Source: Cheiracanthium punctorium
Taxonomy: Eukaryota; Arthropoda; Arachnida; Araneae; Cheiracanthiidae
Length of the DNA: 64,000 nucleotides
Reading direction: 5' to 3'
Assembly (NCBI GenBank): GCA_038373885.1
Contig: JAWZYV010010319.1
Span: 670,001-734,000, forward strand
The position numbers were made by a program, and so were the translations under genes. Below, piece after piece: positions 1-13,600 of this stretch; the stretch's first letter is position 1; the number at the start of each line of letters is the position of its first letter. Under the pieces are notes generated by a model. The model did not search any database, was not told the DNA's origin, and saw only the letters and a list, made by a program, of their open reading frames with translations.

Positions 1-164
1 GATTTCTATAAAAATAGTTGCGGGTGACATAGCTCCACGAGAATCCTTTCCTTTTTAGCACGTCATTTCCCGTAAAAAATTGTCACGATTATTTTTAACA
101 GCACTGACATCTGCTGAAAAATAGAAGAATGCGACAACAGCTGGATAGATTGCCCAATGCTGAA

Positions 165-345
165 AAAAGGGCAGCCGTTGCCATCGCTGGACTTAACTAC
201 CAGCAAGATGGCGGACGATCGAAACGTTCATCGCGTGCCACAGATCTAGAGACCCTTTTTTTGACGCAGCTGGCTGTGTGGCACAGCCAGCTGCGTCAAA
301 AAACTTAACTATTGCTGCTGCCGTTCCACTATTGGTGTCGTTTTG
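165..345 (+). repeat. 'TACCAGCAAGATGGCGG' interspersed repeat, copy 1
   Basis: The segment from GGGCAGCCGTTGCCATCGC through TACCAGCAAGATGGCGGACG to the GCAGCTGGCTGTG hairpin recurs inverted at 43318-43436. A foldback form lies at 32478-32690. It contains a 22-bp-arm hairpin at 257-303 (3-nt loop). The class is unknown; it could be a MITE or SINE. Confidence 0.7.
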
Positions 346-1214
346 CCTTGTCTGCAGAAAGAAGAATCAGAAGAGCTGGATCCGGCCAAGTTCAGAGAAG
401 ACTATGATGTTTCGGCGCAATCTAAATCTGGTGCAAAAAGTCAGTGGCATAGTGAGGGGAGGGGGGGGGATTTATCATGGCCCGGCCGCCCCTCGCAGAT
501 GGGCGCAGAGTCGTCCTTATAAGGCTGGGCTGTCAGATTAGGGCAGTTTTATTAGGTGGGGGGGCATAGAAATAAGGCAGTAAATCAGCGACCTGGGGTT
601 AAAAAAGTGATTTATCGTTTGGAAGAAGAATCAGATGAAAATTCATATTGTATAACAAGCGAAAAGCTGGAAGGTGGGGAAAAGAGCCCTTTTTTAACGG
701 CAAGTCAGTGGTTTATTACCTTATCTCCATTCCCCACCAATAAATCTGACCCAGTCTGAGACCGGTCTCGAAGTGTATGGCCGGCCTAAGACAAACATCT
801 GACAAACAGAAGGGGGGGGGGGCTAAAAAATATCGTTGCTTGGGTGCCAGTTCTGTTCGCTACGCCACTGCAAGATGTATCCTGTTTATTTTAACACCAT
901 CATTAACACAAGTGATTAGTAGACTACTACTCATAGTGATAGTCAGTTAATTAATTTCTTAAAAGTTTTTAATAATAATAGGCATGGGAAGTTGGATTCA
1001 TACCACATTTATCATCACATAATTGCATCATCACTCTTTTTCGTGAGTGGAGTCTAAAAGAGCAGAATATATTTAAGACATATTTCTGTATTTTTTTTTT
1101 TTTTTTTCTGTGCTTAGTTACGGATCTCATGAAGAAATCTAGACTCGGACATTTTTTCTTCACCACAAGTAAAATGAGACTTTTTGCGTATAGATGCATT
1201 ATTTGATTTGTGTT
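346..1214. other. No recognised gene; low-complexity intergenic sequence
   Basis: Short ORFs here have no recognisable domain. There are G-runs (near 459, 557 and 811) and a poly-T run near 1090. An unrecognised Glut start exon could lie here. Confidence 0.4.
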
Positions 1215-1263
1215 TTATTGCATAGCAACTGGCTGTGGAAAATAGCCAGTTGCTATGCAATAA
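1215..1263. repeat. Perfect inverted repeat (20-bp arms, 9-nt loop)
   Basis: The arms TTATTGCATAGCAACTGGCT (1215-1234) and its exact complement (1244-1263) flank a 9-nt loop. It sits immediately before a 30-bp tandem repeat. Confidence 0.85.
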
Positions 1264-1346
1264 CTTAACAATCAAAGTCCAAAGTAAGTTGAACTTAACA
1301 ATCAAAGTCCAAAGTAAGTTGGACTTAACAATCAAAGTCCAAAATA
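1263..1346. repeat. 30-bp minisatellite, 2.8 units
   Basis: Units beginning ACTTAACAATCAAAGTCCAA start at 1263, 1293 and 1323 with almost no divergence. Confidence 0.9.
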
Positions 1347-1510
1347 CCAGTATGATCCGAAATATTTTCTTGATGATGCATGATGCAGGCCAGAGTTATA
1401 ACTTGTTGCAATTTTTGGCATTTTTTATTAGCAGGCATTAAAAATTTTAAAGGAACCCGGCATCATTTCTTTTGTTTCTGGTTACTAACTCAGTTCTTGT
1501 TTCTTTTTAG

Positions 1511-1609
1511 GGACTAACCGCACATCTTGTATTTGCTATTTCCGCTGCTGCTCTTGGTTCCGCGTTTCAGCATGGATACAATACGGGAGTTGTCAACGCA
1601 CCACAAGAT
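1511..1609 (+). CDS. Glut1: Glut copy 1, exon A (TM1)
   Basis: Thirty-three codons in phase 0, from [11 protein letters not shown] to VNAPQD, between acceptor ttctttttag and donor gtaagt. It covers TM1 and the conserved [11 protein letters not shown] segment. It has no initiator Met, so an upstream exon ending in phase 0 is required. Confidence 0.95.
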
Positions 1610-4600
1610 GTAAGTACTTTTAAAACAGATTTCAGAAAAGAGAAAAATGCCGATTCTTCATAGATGCATTTGTGTGCGCAATCATCATAAGATAGTTTCA
1701 TCAAACAATTATTTTGTATGGAATTCTAATAGATACGTTTTGGTTTCTAATAGATACGTTGAATTTTGACGGGTTTTGCTGACCCTATTGAACTGAGCAA
1801 GGAAAGCACAATGCCGTAATCGATATATCTTCAAAAGTCGCATCACTTTTATTATTAAAACTTTCTTTCTTGAGTACTAAATACTATTACATGCTTTCCA
1901 ATTCTCTTTAAAAAATAACCTGCGTCTTAAAAAATTGAAAAAGCTTCATTAAAATATTTTTTTAAAAATCGGTATAATGAAAATTCGAGTTTATTTTATA
2001 ACGGCTCACTCTCAAAGTCGAAAGTGTGTATTATTTTCATTTGAAAAATACTAGCTTCAGTATTAAATTAAAAAATATATATATGCATACTCTTTTTTTT
2101 TAAAGAATTACTTTTAACAATCAAATTGACAAGTTCTTATACTTTTTAATTTGCGAAGCTGTTAAAAACTTTAGAATCTTTAATCGAAAGTCAAAAGAAT
2201 TTTTTTAACTATGGCAAAAATATAAAAGGAGAGAAGTGGGTTTAGATTGTGAAAACGTTGGTCGAAAACTTATGATGGATTGGTGAATTCTGAAATAAGT
2301 GACTCTAATTTTTTCCTTAGTTTTCATTGCCTGTGTGTGTTTCACTTTATTTAAATAAACATGATTCTGTAAAGTTCTCTCCTAGTTTTCTCTTATGCTT
2401 ATTTTTCCTAAATACAAAGTAATAATGAGTTCAATGTAAACTATTTTAGCATTTGAAATACACTTAATACATTAGGCTTAAGCTAGAATGGATTGCATGA
2501 AGTATATTTTACATTTATTCACTATTTAATTAACCTCTAATGAGTGCATAGTGTAATCCTTGCGTTTTTAAATCTGATTGTCAAATTGTTCTTAAGAAAC
2601 TGGAATGAGACTATTGACCTAAAATTCTGAAAATACTGGGCGTAGGTGATTTGAACTGGCTTAATGCCGTTTGTGTTTTCTCGTGTCTAAAATTAAGTAA
2701 CTTTTCGACGTAAGCTTTGCTTAAGAGGTTTTTAACCGTGAAATGATTCACTGTTTACTTTTCTCGTCACTTCTTATTACTGTTTGTCGCCTAAAAAAGA
2801 GAAACAATAAACTGCTGGAAGCTGAACTAGATTTCTTGCTGTTGTCTCAGCCACTGCAGGAACTTTCATTGAGGTTCTTCCAGCCGAAAGAAACTATTAA
2901 AAAAGGAAGCTCAGTAAATTTTTTGTAGGGTTGATTGCGAAGAATGATTAAACATCGTGTGTTATTGGAAAAGAGACAGTCGCATTTTCGGAACTTACTA
3001 ACTGAAGTACCTCCCGTTGACTGGTTAATTTATTTTGTGATCTTTGAAAAGTGTGAATTTTCGTTTGCGTTGTACGACTTACAAATAATGGAATTAGGAT
3101 ACTATCAATGGTACAGGAAGCAAAGTAACAACTTCCCTGAATTGTCAAAGAGTTTACAGGTAAAAGAGTAATAAAACAAAGAACTGAATGAGATTTTCAA
3201 CCAAGAAAACAATCCATTTTCAAAGTTAGCGTTTTCCTTTAGTGTGGAATGAGTATTTAGCAACAACCCACCAACAGTTGAGTTCTAATTGAATACACCG
3301 TTAGAAGCTATTGTGATCACTCACAAACACACACGGAGACATACATATGCACACGTACATATATCACCGTAAAAATAACATAAATAAATTTAGAAACCTT
3401 AAAATTGTAAGAGCATCAAAATCTCACAGCCGAATTTTTTTCATGATTACATTACTTTCCTTACATAATACATCAGAAAGTAAAAATTTTATATCTGCTG
3501 GTGATAACATTACTATGGTCAAGTACTGTTTATAAGTCGGTCCCTGCTTCAAAGTAGGGTACTCTTTTACAAACAGGCAATATATTAATTTAGACAAATG
3601 TATATTTATTGTACTTTCACGAAAACTAGGTAAAAATCTAACTGTACGATGTATTAATTTAATTCTGTTGTTGCAGAATACTCTGCTAATTCCTGGGTTC
3701 GTCGTTCTAAAGTCTAGTAGGTGTAGAAAGTTCTAGTAAACAGTCCACTTGTCAGGATGGTAAACAAACTTTATTGCTTCTAGAATTGCGTCGAACAATC
3801 AGCTGTACAAAATTCACAAGCACAATCAGACAGTAATGTGCGTTTAACAGTCCGCTTAGAACAGAAGCTTTCAAAAACGCTGTATATCTCACACAAAATA
3901 AAACAATTCAACAGGCAAAAATTCAGTGGAAATATACGAGGGATTTCGTAAACAGTCCCTCAAGACTCGGCAATGAAGAATTTACGCAAAGCACTTAAAA
4001 ACAAAGCTTCAAAAGGCAAGCGACAATACCACTTCTATAGCGTCAATACAAAGCCTTTAGCTTTCACGGACATCTGCTCTCTGATCAGGCAGAAACATGA
4101 CTGAGACTCAAACTGAAGGAACCCGCCGCTTTTATAGGCTGCGACGAACACCGTGGAAGGTTCCAGAAAGAACCATCCATGGAATGTACTAGAACAAGCT
4201 CGAATTTGATTGCGTAATAGAAGAGTAATATTAGGCTATTATGCATGTTAATGCAGGAAAACTAGCTTTACAAGCCCCATTGGGAAAATTGCGCCAAATG
4301 ACTGAAATGTCGCCAGGCTTGGCAATTTTAGGCGAAAATCGTCAAATTTGGCGCCAAAAATAAGTTCCCAAAAGTGAGGTTACCGAAGGCCTAGGACCAA
4401 TATTTCTCGAGATTTCTAGAAAATACTATACTAATCAATGAGGAAACCCAAAACTCCTTATCTCATGTTCTAGTTGACCGATTTTGCAACAAAAAGCAAA
4501 ATTTAACTATTTGACGTGTAGAATACGAATTTTAAACTACTTTAATCCCCAGAACAGCGGGTTCCCCAACAAAAATTCATAACACTATTCATGTTTTTTT

Positions 4601-7600
4601 CTCCCTCCAGCTTGTACAAGATTTCATCAACGAGACCTATTTCAGAAAACATGAAGAATATCCCTCCGACAGCATCGTCACCCTCATCTTTTCGATCATG
4701 GTGTCTGTATTCTGCCTGGGCGGCATGGTGGGAGCTCTGGGAACGGCCTTCCTAGCAGAGCGGTTTGGTCGCCGCGGAGGGCTGCTTGTCAACAACGCCC
4801 TGGTCTTCTTGGCTGCTGCTCTACTGGGCTTTTCTAAGATGGCAAAATCTTATGAAATGCTCATAGTCGGCAGATTTGTGATAGGACTCAATTCCGGTAA
4901 GATATATCCTGCATACTATGAGTATTCCTTAAAACTATTGCAGTGTATCGATATTCTCTATTGTATTGTAAACAGGATAGCAGTTTTATTTGTGAGATTT
5001 TTGTTATTTTTACAAATAGCTTGAAAGGCTATTTAAATAAATTGCTATTTTTTTAAAAGAGCTGTGTCAGAACCAGTGCCTTCTGGATAGCCAGAAGCAA
5101 CTTACTTTAGAACCTTGTGTATAGCCAGAAGCTCAGTCTTAACCGTATTATGGTCTTGTAATTTAAAAAAAAATTTAATGGATTGATGAATCGTTCTAAC
5201 AAACGCATACTTTGATGCAATTGTACCTGTGGTGATATTTTGATGACATGAGTCCTTTTTGTCCTTTGGCATAAGTCCTTCATATAAAATTTATCAATGG
5301 AAATAATGTGAGAGACCTACCAGAGCACACTCTGACCAGCTACAAATTTTATGTTTTGTAGCAAGATGTAGTAAGATGTCCACAAGCAAGTCCGAATGTT
5401 TCTTTAGTAGTTTTTTTTTTTTTTGGGGGGGGGGGCGTCATGTTTAAAAAAAATTAATGTTACACTATGTTGAAGAGTACCGTCTTCTAATTAAATATGT
5501 GAATGTTCTAATGAGATTTTAAACATGCGATATATATATATATGGTGATTCAAAATAGATGTTAAAGCGATTACCTTTAAAAAGCGTAAGTGATTAAAAC
5601 ATAATTTCAATTAGAAAAGTTCATCAAATAAAGAGTAGTTTTCAGATACTTGAAAATCAAAATTTCGCTTGTTCTCCCACCATTTTTAGAAAGTGTAGAC
5701 ATAGCTTTTCAAATCCTTTTAATTTGTGCAAAATTTCTGTTATCTTTTTTTTTTTACAGAAATGATTGAAAGAATTACGGTATGAATACTGATTTGGAAT
5801 ATACTGATTTTTAAAGGTTTAGACCAGCTGACTTTTAGTCAATATTATCTGTATTTTGTATGAAGTTAGTGTATGAACTATTGTATGAGAATTTCTAAGT
5901 GTGCCTAAATTTCTCTTGCAGGTTTAAATGCTGGTCTAGCTCCAATGTATTTGACAGAAATATCTCCTGTTCACTTAAGAGGAGCTGTTGGTACCATTTA
6001 TCAGTTGATCATTGCCTTCTCCATTTTAGTTTCGCAAATACTCGGCCTCCCAGAGATATTTGGCACAGCAGGGGGTTGGCCAATATTATTTGGTAAGAAA
6101 AACAAAATTACAATTTTTCAATTTCATGCTGATTTTTCAAATGTTTTCCCCATTTTAAAAACTAAGTTTATTTAGTGAAAAATGTGCTAAATTACCGGCT
6201 CTAAAACTCTGACTTAAAATGTAAATGCTTGTTAAACACGTTCACTTCCTGTACAAATATGTATTAAAATACAAGAGAAATTTTTAATATTTATTTCATT
6301 TATAAAATGTGTTTTTAATAATAAATGATTCATGCCGAGAATAATAAAAAATGCACATTTTTTTCAAACTGAGTGTTTTTCAAAAAACTAATTAGTCACT
6401 TGCAAAAACAAAATAAGAAATTTGGTTTACACTCATGACTCTAACACGCTGGCTCGAGAGCGATAGTGCTAAATTAGACCACCTTATACAACTACATTAG
6501 GGACGTAAACTCTGACAAAAAAATGTTGCTTAGGATCCCGCAAAGCTAGAGTGGAAGTCCAGAGCCTTACCAACTACGCCACGGCGCTCAACTTATTTTG
6601 CGTGTAACTTTAAATATAAGTTCAGGAGAAGTAGTTCAAAAATAAATATTTATTTTTCTCGGCTGTATTTGAGTATTGCGTCTTAGGGACGAAGTATCTT
6701 CACATGGTATACTACCACTATGCCAAAGATCGTTGAAATCCGTGGCTCCTCAATTATAAGGTAAGTATAGATATTTATCCTGATGAAATTATGTTTTATT
6801 TTTAAACACCTGTTTTTACTCATTTGAAGTGGTATAACAGTATATTTATGCATTAATAAATGTGTGCAAGTTTTATAACTTCCTGTGCTTCCATTCAATA
6901 TACATAGAACGATTGTAGTTAAATTTAATAAAAATTTCGTCCGACATGTTTCAACATACTTACGGAATACGGCTGTGTTAAAAATATTGTTTATGGTCTC
7001 AACATTGATTTTTAGTGCCATTTTATACTTGAAAATTGCAATGCTGCTGCTTTATTGCTTCTTGATTTTGATATTTCATAATTTGAATATTTTGCAGGAC
7101 TGACAATAGTTCCAGCTATATTCATGCTGGCCACATTAACTTTATGCCCTGAATCGCCAAAATATATATTAATTAACAAAGGAAAAGATGTTGCAGCACA
7201 AAAAGGTAAATATTCAGTTAAATTATTTTTTAGTTGTCATTTTGTTAACCTATATGTGGCGAAACTAGGCCAGTGCAACAGGTGTCACCTGTACTATAGG
7301 CCCATTTCGAATGGAGACCCAAAAGTGCTGCCATTTAATCAAATTTAGTTAACCCTTTCGCGCCGACTGTCACGTATACGTGCTAGACAAGAAACTCTTT
7401 CATTTCCCGGCCGACACACTGGCGGGCCAGAGCGTTTTCTCGTTCATCCCCGGCCGTCACACATTTGTGTCAGTGCCCAGATTAAAAACTATATCACAAA
7501 TTGGTATTGTATGTCCATATGGTTTCAGATACTTGCAGATTTGACATTCTACACACAATGAGAGCAGAATGTCAAATGACTCAGTGATTTTTTGATTATA

Positions 7601-10600
7601 TAAACGTAAGGGCAAAGGAGTGTTTCCGAATGGCATGCTTTATGACGGCTCTAAATTCGGACGTGGTATCTATTATAGTAAGAAGAGCAGTATTATTTTC
7701 GCACAGTGTAGGGTATTTCGGTTTGCAGTCCAGTTTTTGGTGGATAATTAGATCTATGTGAATTTTTTCTCTTTTTACCGTTAGGATGTCGAGGCGTCGA
7801 ATATGTTTTAACTGAGCTTGAAATAGAAGAAATGATGCAAAATATGCTATAAAGCGTGTGCCGTTTAAATCATAGGTTCCCAACCTTTTTTGAACTGGCG
7901 CCCCCTTTTTCTAGTGAATATTTCAATACCGCCCCCCCTCCCACTCCAGAGAAATAAGAGCGTACACAATGCATGGTGAAAACAAGAATTAAATAAAAAA
8001 AATTACTAGAGAATATCGTTAGATAGAATATCGTTGGAATTGAAACTCTACTGAATTTCTTCTTCATTTAAAAAAGACGAATAAAACTTTTAGAGAGGTA
8101 TATTAGAGAGGTATCTCTTTCTCTCAACAGCGAAGTCTCATATCGAAATATGTGAATTTTCGCACAAGTGATAGAAATGAATTATCAGAGTGATTTTTAA
8201 GTCTTTTTTAGACCATATTTGGTTAATCTTACCACACCCCTCCGTGCCCTATCAACGCCTCCGAATTTTCTCTGGGTCTTTTACCGCCTCCTGAAAGCCT
8301 CAAACGCCCACAGGGAGCGTTATCGCCCACGTTGGGAACCTATGGTTTAAATACTCTACAGTACATTATTAAACAGCGCCTTGATATTTCGGTAGTTTCG
8401 TGGATTTAGGCTTAATAGCAGAAAAAAAAACTACGGCCCTGGACAGACACTCGCGAAAGAGACTGCCGGCCTTAGCGATAAGCGCGCGTTTGTGCGCTTC
8501 CCGTCGCGAAAGGGTTAAGACACTTAAAATGCACGTAATTGCACAGACCCCATGAGTGGCTTGTATAACAGCACTGTTATCTATTACTTTGGTTTTATTC
8601 AATAGATTTAAAAACTAGGCTTTTAAATATTCTACGACTTACAAAATCTTATTTCATGTTGGTGTTTTCGCGGATGGCAAATTTACGAAAAAGTTGCGTA
8701 GCTAGATTAAATGTTCTCCACTTTTCATTAAAATCGACTAATCAATTAAACTGCATGGTGCTTCTTCAATCTTTTTAAAAAATAGCACAAAACACAAGAT
8801 TTTTATGATTGTCCGCAAGATTCACATTCAGATGTAAAGTGTGTATAGCTGGGTAGATTCAAAAGAGAGCTGTTCCGCTCCCCCTGTGGAAAGGGGGGGG
8901 GGTAGGGGAACTGCGAGTTGACTTTTTATCATCCATCATTTCTCATTGCTTATGAAAATTGCAGAAGCTTAGCATTGTTAATGGCTTAAAGGATTGAGTA
9001 AGACGAAACTAGAAAACGAGGATAAATTAATTTTATTCTTAAGCAATTGCAGTGACACATAAGCATTGCTGCTTTGAAAAATTAATCACCAGTTCAGATG
9101 TAGTTTTCTAGATAAAACCATCACAACTCTTGCTGATGCCAGACTTTTCTAAATACTCACTATCAATTGAAGATGGCGAATACAATTTTTGTCTTGTTCT
9201 TAACACGGGCGCTCAAGGTGCGTACATTTAGACGGGGAGCTCATCTTGAGTTACAAAACATTTTAGTGCTAAACTAATGCACAAAATTTTATGTTAACTA
9301 TACCGACAGTCAAAGCAGGGAGAGGGAGGCTACCCGAGCCCCCTCTGCCTTCCCTATGTAGAAGTACTCATGTTTCTTAATGATGAAAATATAATGCAAA
9401 ATGCAATTGTAGGGGGAGTTGGGGCTCTTTGGACCTAGGGGCACAGTGGACCAGGCTCAATTATTCTTGAAATACTATTTTATTTTATTTCACTTTATTA
9501 TCAACAAATGCCCCTAGTAATCGCACAAATCGTATAAAGAAACCACATGTTAAAGTGATAAGGGAACATTTTTATTTCAGTGAGTTGTATTTTAGCACTG
9601 CTGAGTAATTTTCAGAAGCCTGCTACTTTGTTTCCTAAAATTTGTTTAAATTAAGATTGGAGCAGTAAACTGGATCTTTGTTATGAGGTAAACTTATTTA
9701 TTTAATAATTATTTACTGTTAGTTTAGTTTTTATGATAAAGAAAAAAAGTAATACTATATTTTTGAAAATCAAGAATATCGGGTACCTTGGTCCACTCGA
9801 GTTGGGGTATATTGGACCATGGTCCTAGTTACCCCAAGTAATAAAACGCAACTTTTTAGTCTTTTTTTTGTTTTAATTACAATCATTACATATTATTCTA
9901 TTTATGTTTCACAGTTATATTAAAACTTATATGCAGTTATTCGTTTTAAGTTACTATACACACCAGCGATTGAACTTGTACATGAAGTTTATGTGATGCA
10001 TAGCATGGCTAATGGGCATGGCATTAATGTCTAACTCTTTAGCTAGCTCTCAAGTGGTTAAATACTGATCTTCTTCCACAAGTTCTCGCAGGTGGCCCTC
10101 ATCAACATCAGAAGGCCGGCCAGATAGCTCTGCTCCTTGAATGTCATAGACCCATTTTTTTAACTTTCAGTACCAAACCTTCACAGTGCCATAGGATACA
10201 ACATTAGAATCTAAATTACACTCATAATTCTTTGACATTCTGTAGCACTTTTTGCAACAGAACTGGAAGTAAATGATGGTTCTAATCCAGTAACGTGATA
10301 GTTCCATTTGAGACACCTTGTACTTAATGATAACGATATTTTTTAACAACACAGTGTTCTAAAGTAAGTATCTTTCTTTCAAATGACTAATATTGTTTGG
10401 CAAAATACGAGCAAACACACCAACGTCAACTGTTTGCAGGCGATATTTCTGTCGGGAAACTTCGTTCATAATATTTATGTTACAAGTATTCTACATTTTG
10501 ACGGTAATGCGTCTAAAAAAACTATTCTCTTGAGCTATGACGAAATATCAATTAAAAATCAATCTTTCGTGACTGGCAACAGTTAAAACGTCGGAGTTGG

Positions 10601-13600
10601 GTATTCCCAGAGCGGGAACACTGCGCATAAAGGGTTAAGGCAGTTTTAGAAGATGAAGCAAATAAAAGGATTGAAAAGAAAAAAAAGACAAGAGTCTGCA
10701 GCTTTGTTATGGAAAAAATGAAAACTTTTAAAAGAATTAGAAGAAATTAATTCTAGTAGCAGTAGTGAATTTGATAAAGACTCAAATTATACTGAATCTA
10801 TTGACAATGAAATTGTAGATGGTTATGATATAAATAACTACGAAGTAAAAGTTGGTCAAGATGTAGTTATAAGATTTGCTACCAAGAAAACAATAATTCA
10901 TTATGTAGGATTAGTGTTTGCAAAACTAGATGAATCAGATTATGAGATTCTGTTAATGAAGACAAAAATAATATATTCTAATAAATGTTGATGAAGCAAC
11001 AATCCACAAAAATGACATTCTCCTTATTCTTCCAGAGCCTCGTGTCTGCTCAGAAAGTAGCAGGCTTTCCATTCACAAATCTCGTTCGGCATATCTTTTG
11101 CTAACTTCAAACATATATTAAACTTTATTTTAAATTATTAATGATAAATGCCAAGGATTTAATTTTTTTTCAATGTTTACTAAATAACTTTGTTCTAAGA
11201 GTGATTGCTTTTTTTTTTTTACAATTCAGGATTTCTTTTGCTGATAAAAATTAATTTAACTGGATCTACAAATCCAAAAAAGTTTCATTATAAAAAGAAA
11301 AAGTAATAATTCAATTACAATATTGGATATAATTTATTCTCAAATATTACTATAACTAAAAATTTTGGTATAGCATGGTCCAATGTGCCCCATAAGGAAA
11401 CATCAATGTGTTCCATAAGGTGGACCAAGGTACCCAGATTTGGGGTACCTTGGTCCACTCTCCAAGCTTCTTTTGGAAAAATAAATATAAAAAAAGATTA
11501 TGCACAGAATATTTTTAAAAAAATCCTGGATGCTGTGAGAAATGTGTAATGAGTCTTATGGGGGGGGGGGGACGAGCTGTATAGTTAATTTTTTTATGCT
11601 ATAAAAAATGAAAAGCAGAAAAGCGGACCACTGTGCCCCAACTCTCTCTACTGCTATTTTCATTAATTCTTTTTATAATGGGTTTCGCAAAATGATCAGC
11701 GGAATCTTTTAATTGAGGGAATGAGTTTGAACAAGATTGCGGCCACAGCGAAGAAACGGAGAAAATGGTTTTTCATGAGATATCTGTGTATTTAAGTATC
11801 ATACAACCTACAAACGGAAATCATCAATTTATGTGTACGATAACCCGTATGTGGTTAATATATATTTTATATTTTAAAACTTAAATTATATATTATAAAC
11901 ACTTCTGATACTGTGTCTTAAGGTCTCTATTTTAACGTGTGTGTCTAACAAGGAATTTCCCGAAATATCTTTAATAATTCATTTAACAAAATTTCTATCT
12001 ATTTATATTTCTTCAAATTTTACATTAAAATTGTGTTTTTAATATTTTATAAGCAACAGCTAAGTAAACATTGTTTTATGGAATTGTTTATCCAAGTGTC
12101 TGTGCGTACTGTTGCTGCAGTTCTATTTTTTCAACAGCCTTAACTTGGTTCCGTGGCACAAATGATGTTCATTATGAAATGGATGATATGAGAGCAGAGT
12201 ATGAAGAAATGAAATTAATTCCAAAAGTGAGTTAAATACAATATGTATATCAAGAATGAGCCAATTTTAAAAATAAATATTAGTTTTTCAAAATGCACAA
12301 AGGTATTTTTTGGGAAACATCTTTTTAACCAAACAAGTAAATTCTTTGTATCAATAAGAATAGAAATGACCGATATTATGTTTATTTCGCATTTTAGTAA
12401 GTTTTTCCCCACCACGTACAGAATTCTATCTATTTCAAACCTCTAAAATGTATTCACAATTTAACGAAATCTTATTATTCTGTTTTAAAGATGTAATGTT
12501 TCACTTTTTAAATTCTGAATAATATTATTAAATCATGCTGTAATACGACAAATAGTTTAGTTGTACAAACTAAGTTATTAAGATATATGTAATTACACCA
12601 GATCTAATTAAATACCAAAATTTTTAAGATTTCAGCTTATGGAATAGCATTCTTTTCGAAAAATTTAAGGCATACGTTCTCTGAAGCTTTAGTTAAGTTT
12701 GCTGTGAATGAATCTTATAACTGCATTTTAAAGGTAAAAAATTGTTATTTTGTATAAAAAAGCAACCAATACATTCCGTTTCCTGATAAGAAAACTGACA
12801 CGTGCCAAAAAAATTTATTTTGTGTGCTATTCCGCAAATGGGTCTAACGTTTGAGCTTCTTGTTGTTGAAAAAGTGTCGTATGTGTGAACTGACTGGAAG
12901 ACTCATTGATTGTGCAGAAAATGCGAAATGTGTAGAAGACCTTTAACAACATAATACTCGAATTTTTTGAGTTTTCGTTTGATGCAGGCAAGTTATTTAT
13001 AAATATGCTGGTGGAGGATTGTTAAACTATGTTGTACACTCGTTGTAACAATAGTGATAACACTGTGTGTAATCGCTATTGTTTGCATAAAATGAAATGC
13101 CCGGCATCTGCAACTAATTTTTAAAGCTGTGTAAATCAAAAAGTAAAACGTTCATTTTGCGATTGAATTTATATCTTAGCAACGAATTGCTTTAATAAAC
13201 AAAAAATTTTAAGCTCTTTATCCATTGATTGCAATTTTTCCAGTTTGAAGATAAAACCACATAAGAAAAGTTGGGATTCTTTTTTTTTTTTTTTTAAGTA
13301 GTATGCCTGCATTCTGCCTTGAAAACACTTTTTGCGGCAAAAATGTCAACTTATAAAGATTTCATACTTGCACGAATTTTGGAGCTGACTGTATGAATCA
13401 CCGTTTGAATTATTTACAGATGATAAATTTTGATGTATTGCTTGTCAACAATTTTTTAGGTAACTTTGAAGGAAATGTGGACGAACACTGTTCTTCGGAA
13501 GCCACTAATTATTGCAGTGGTCGTCATGCTTTCGCAACAACTATCTGGAATTAACGCTGTAAGTACATCTCTCTCAAATTCAACCTAACTCATTGGAACT

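Larger units (their letters stand above)
9412..11648 (+). mobile_element. pogo-like (Tc1/mariner superfamily) transposon
   Basis: TA at 9410-9411 and 11649-11650 flanks termini GGGGGAGTTGGGGC and CCCCAACTCTCTC. Subterminal motifs such as GGTACCTTGGTCCACTC recur near both ends (9783, 11449). A transposase C-terminal relic lies at 10648-11115. A mariner fragment is inserted in the left half. The equivalent Glut copy 2 intron lacks it. Confidence 0.8.

Noticed and set aside
1235..1441. ATG-containing ORF followed by AAAGTAAGT as a candidate Glut start exon
   Set aside because: The donor would leave phase 1, but exon A needs phase 0. The ORF is made of the hairpin and 30-bp minisatellite.
2743..3171. 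Adjacent ORFs in Glut copy 1 first intron
   Set aside because: Different frames, no domain similarity, no paired terminal repeats.
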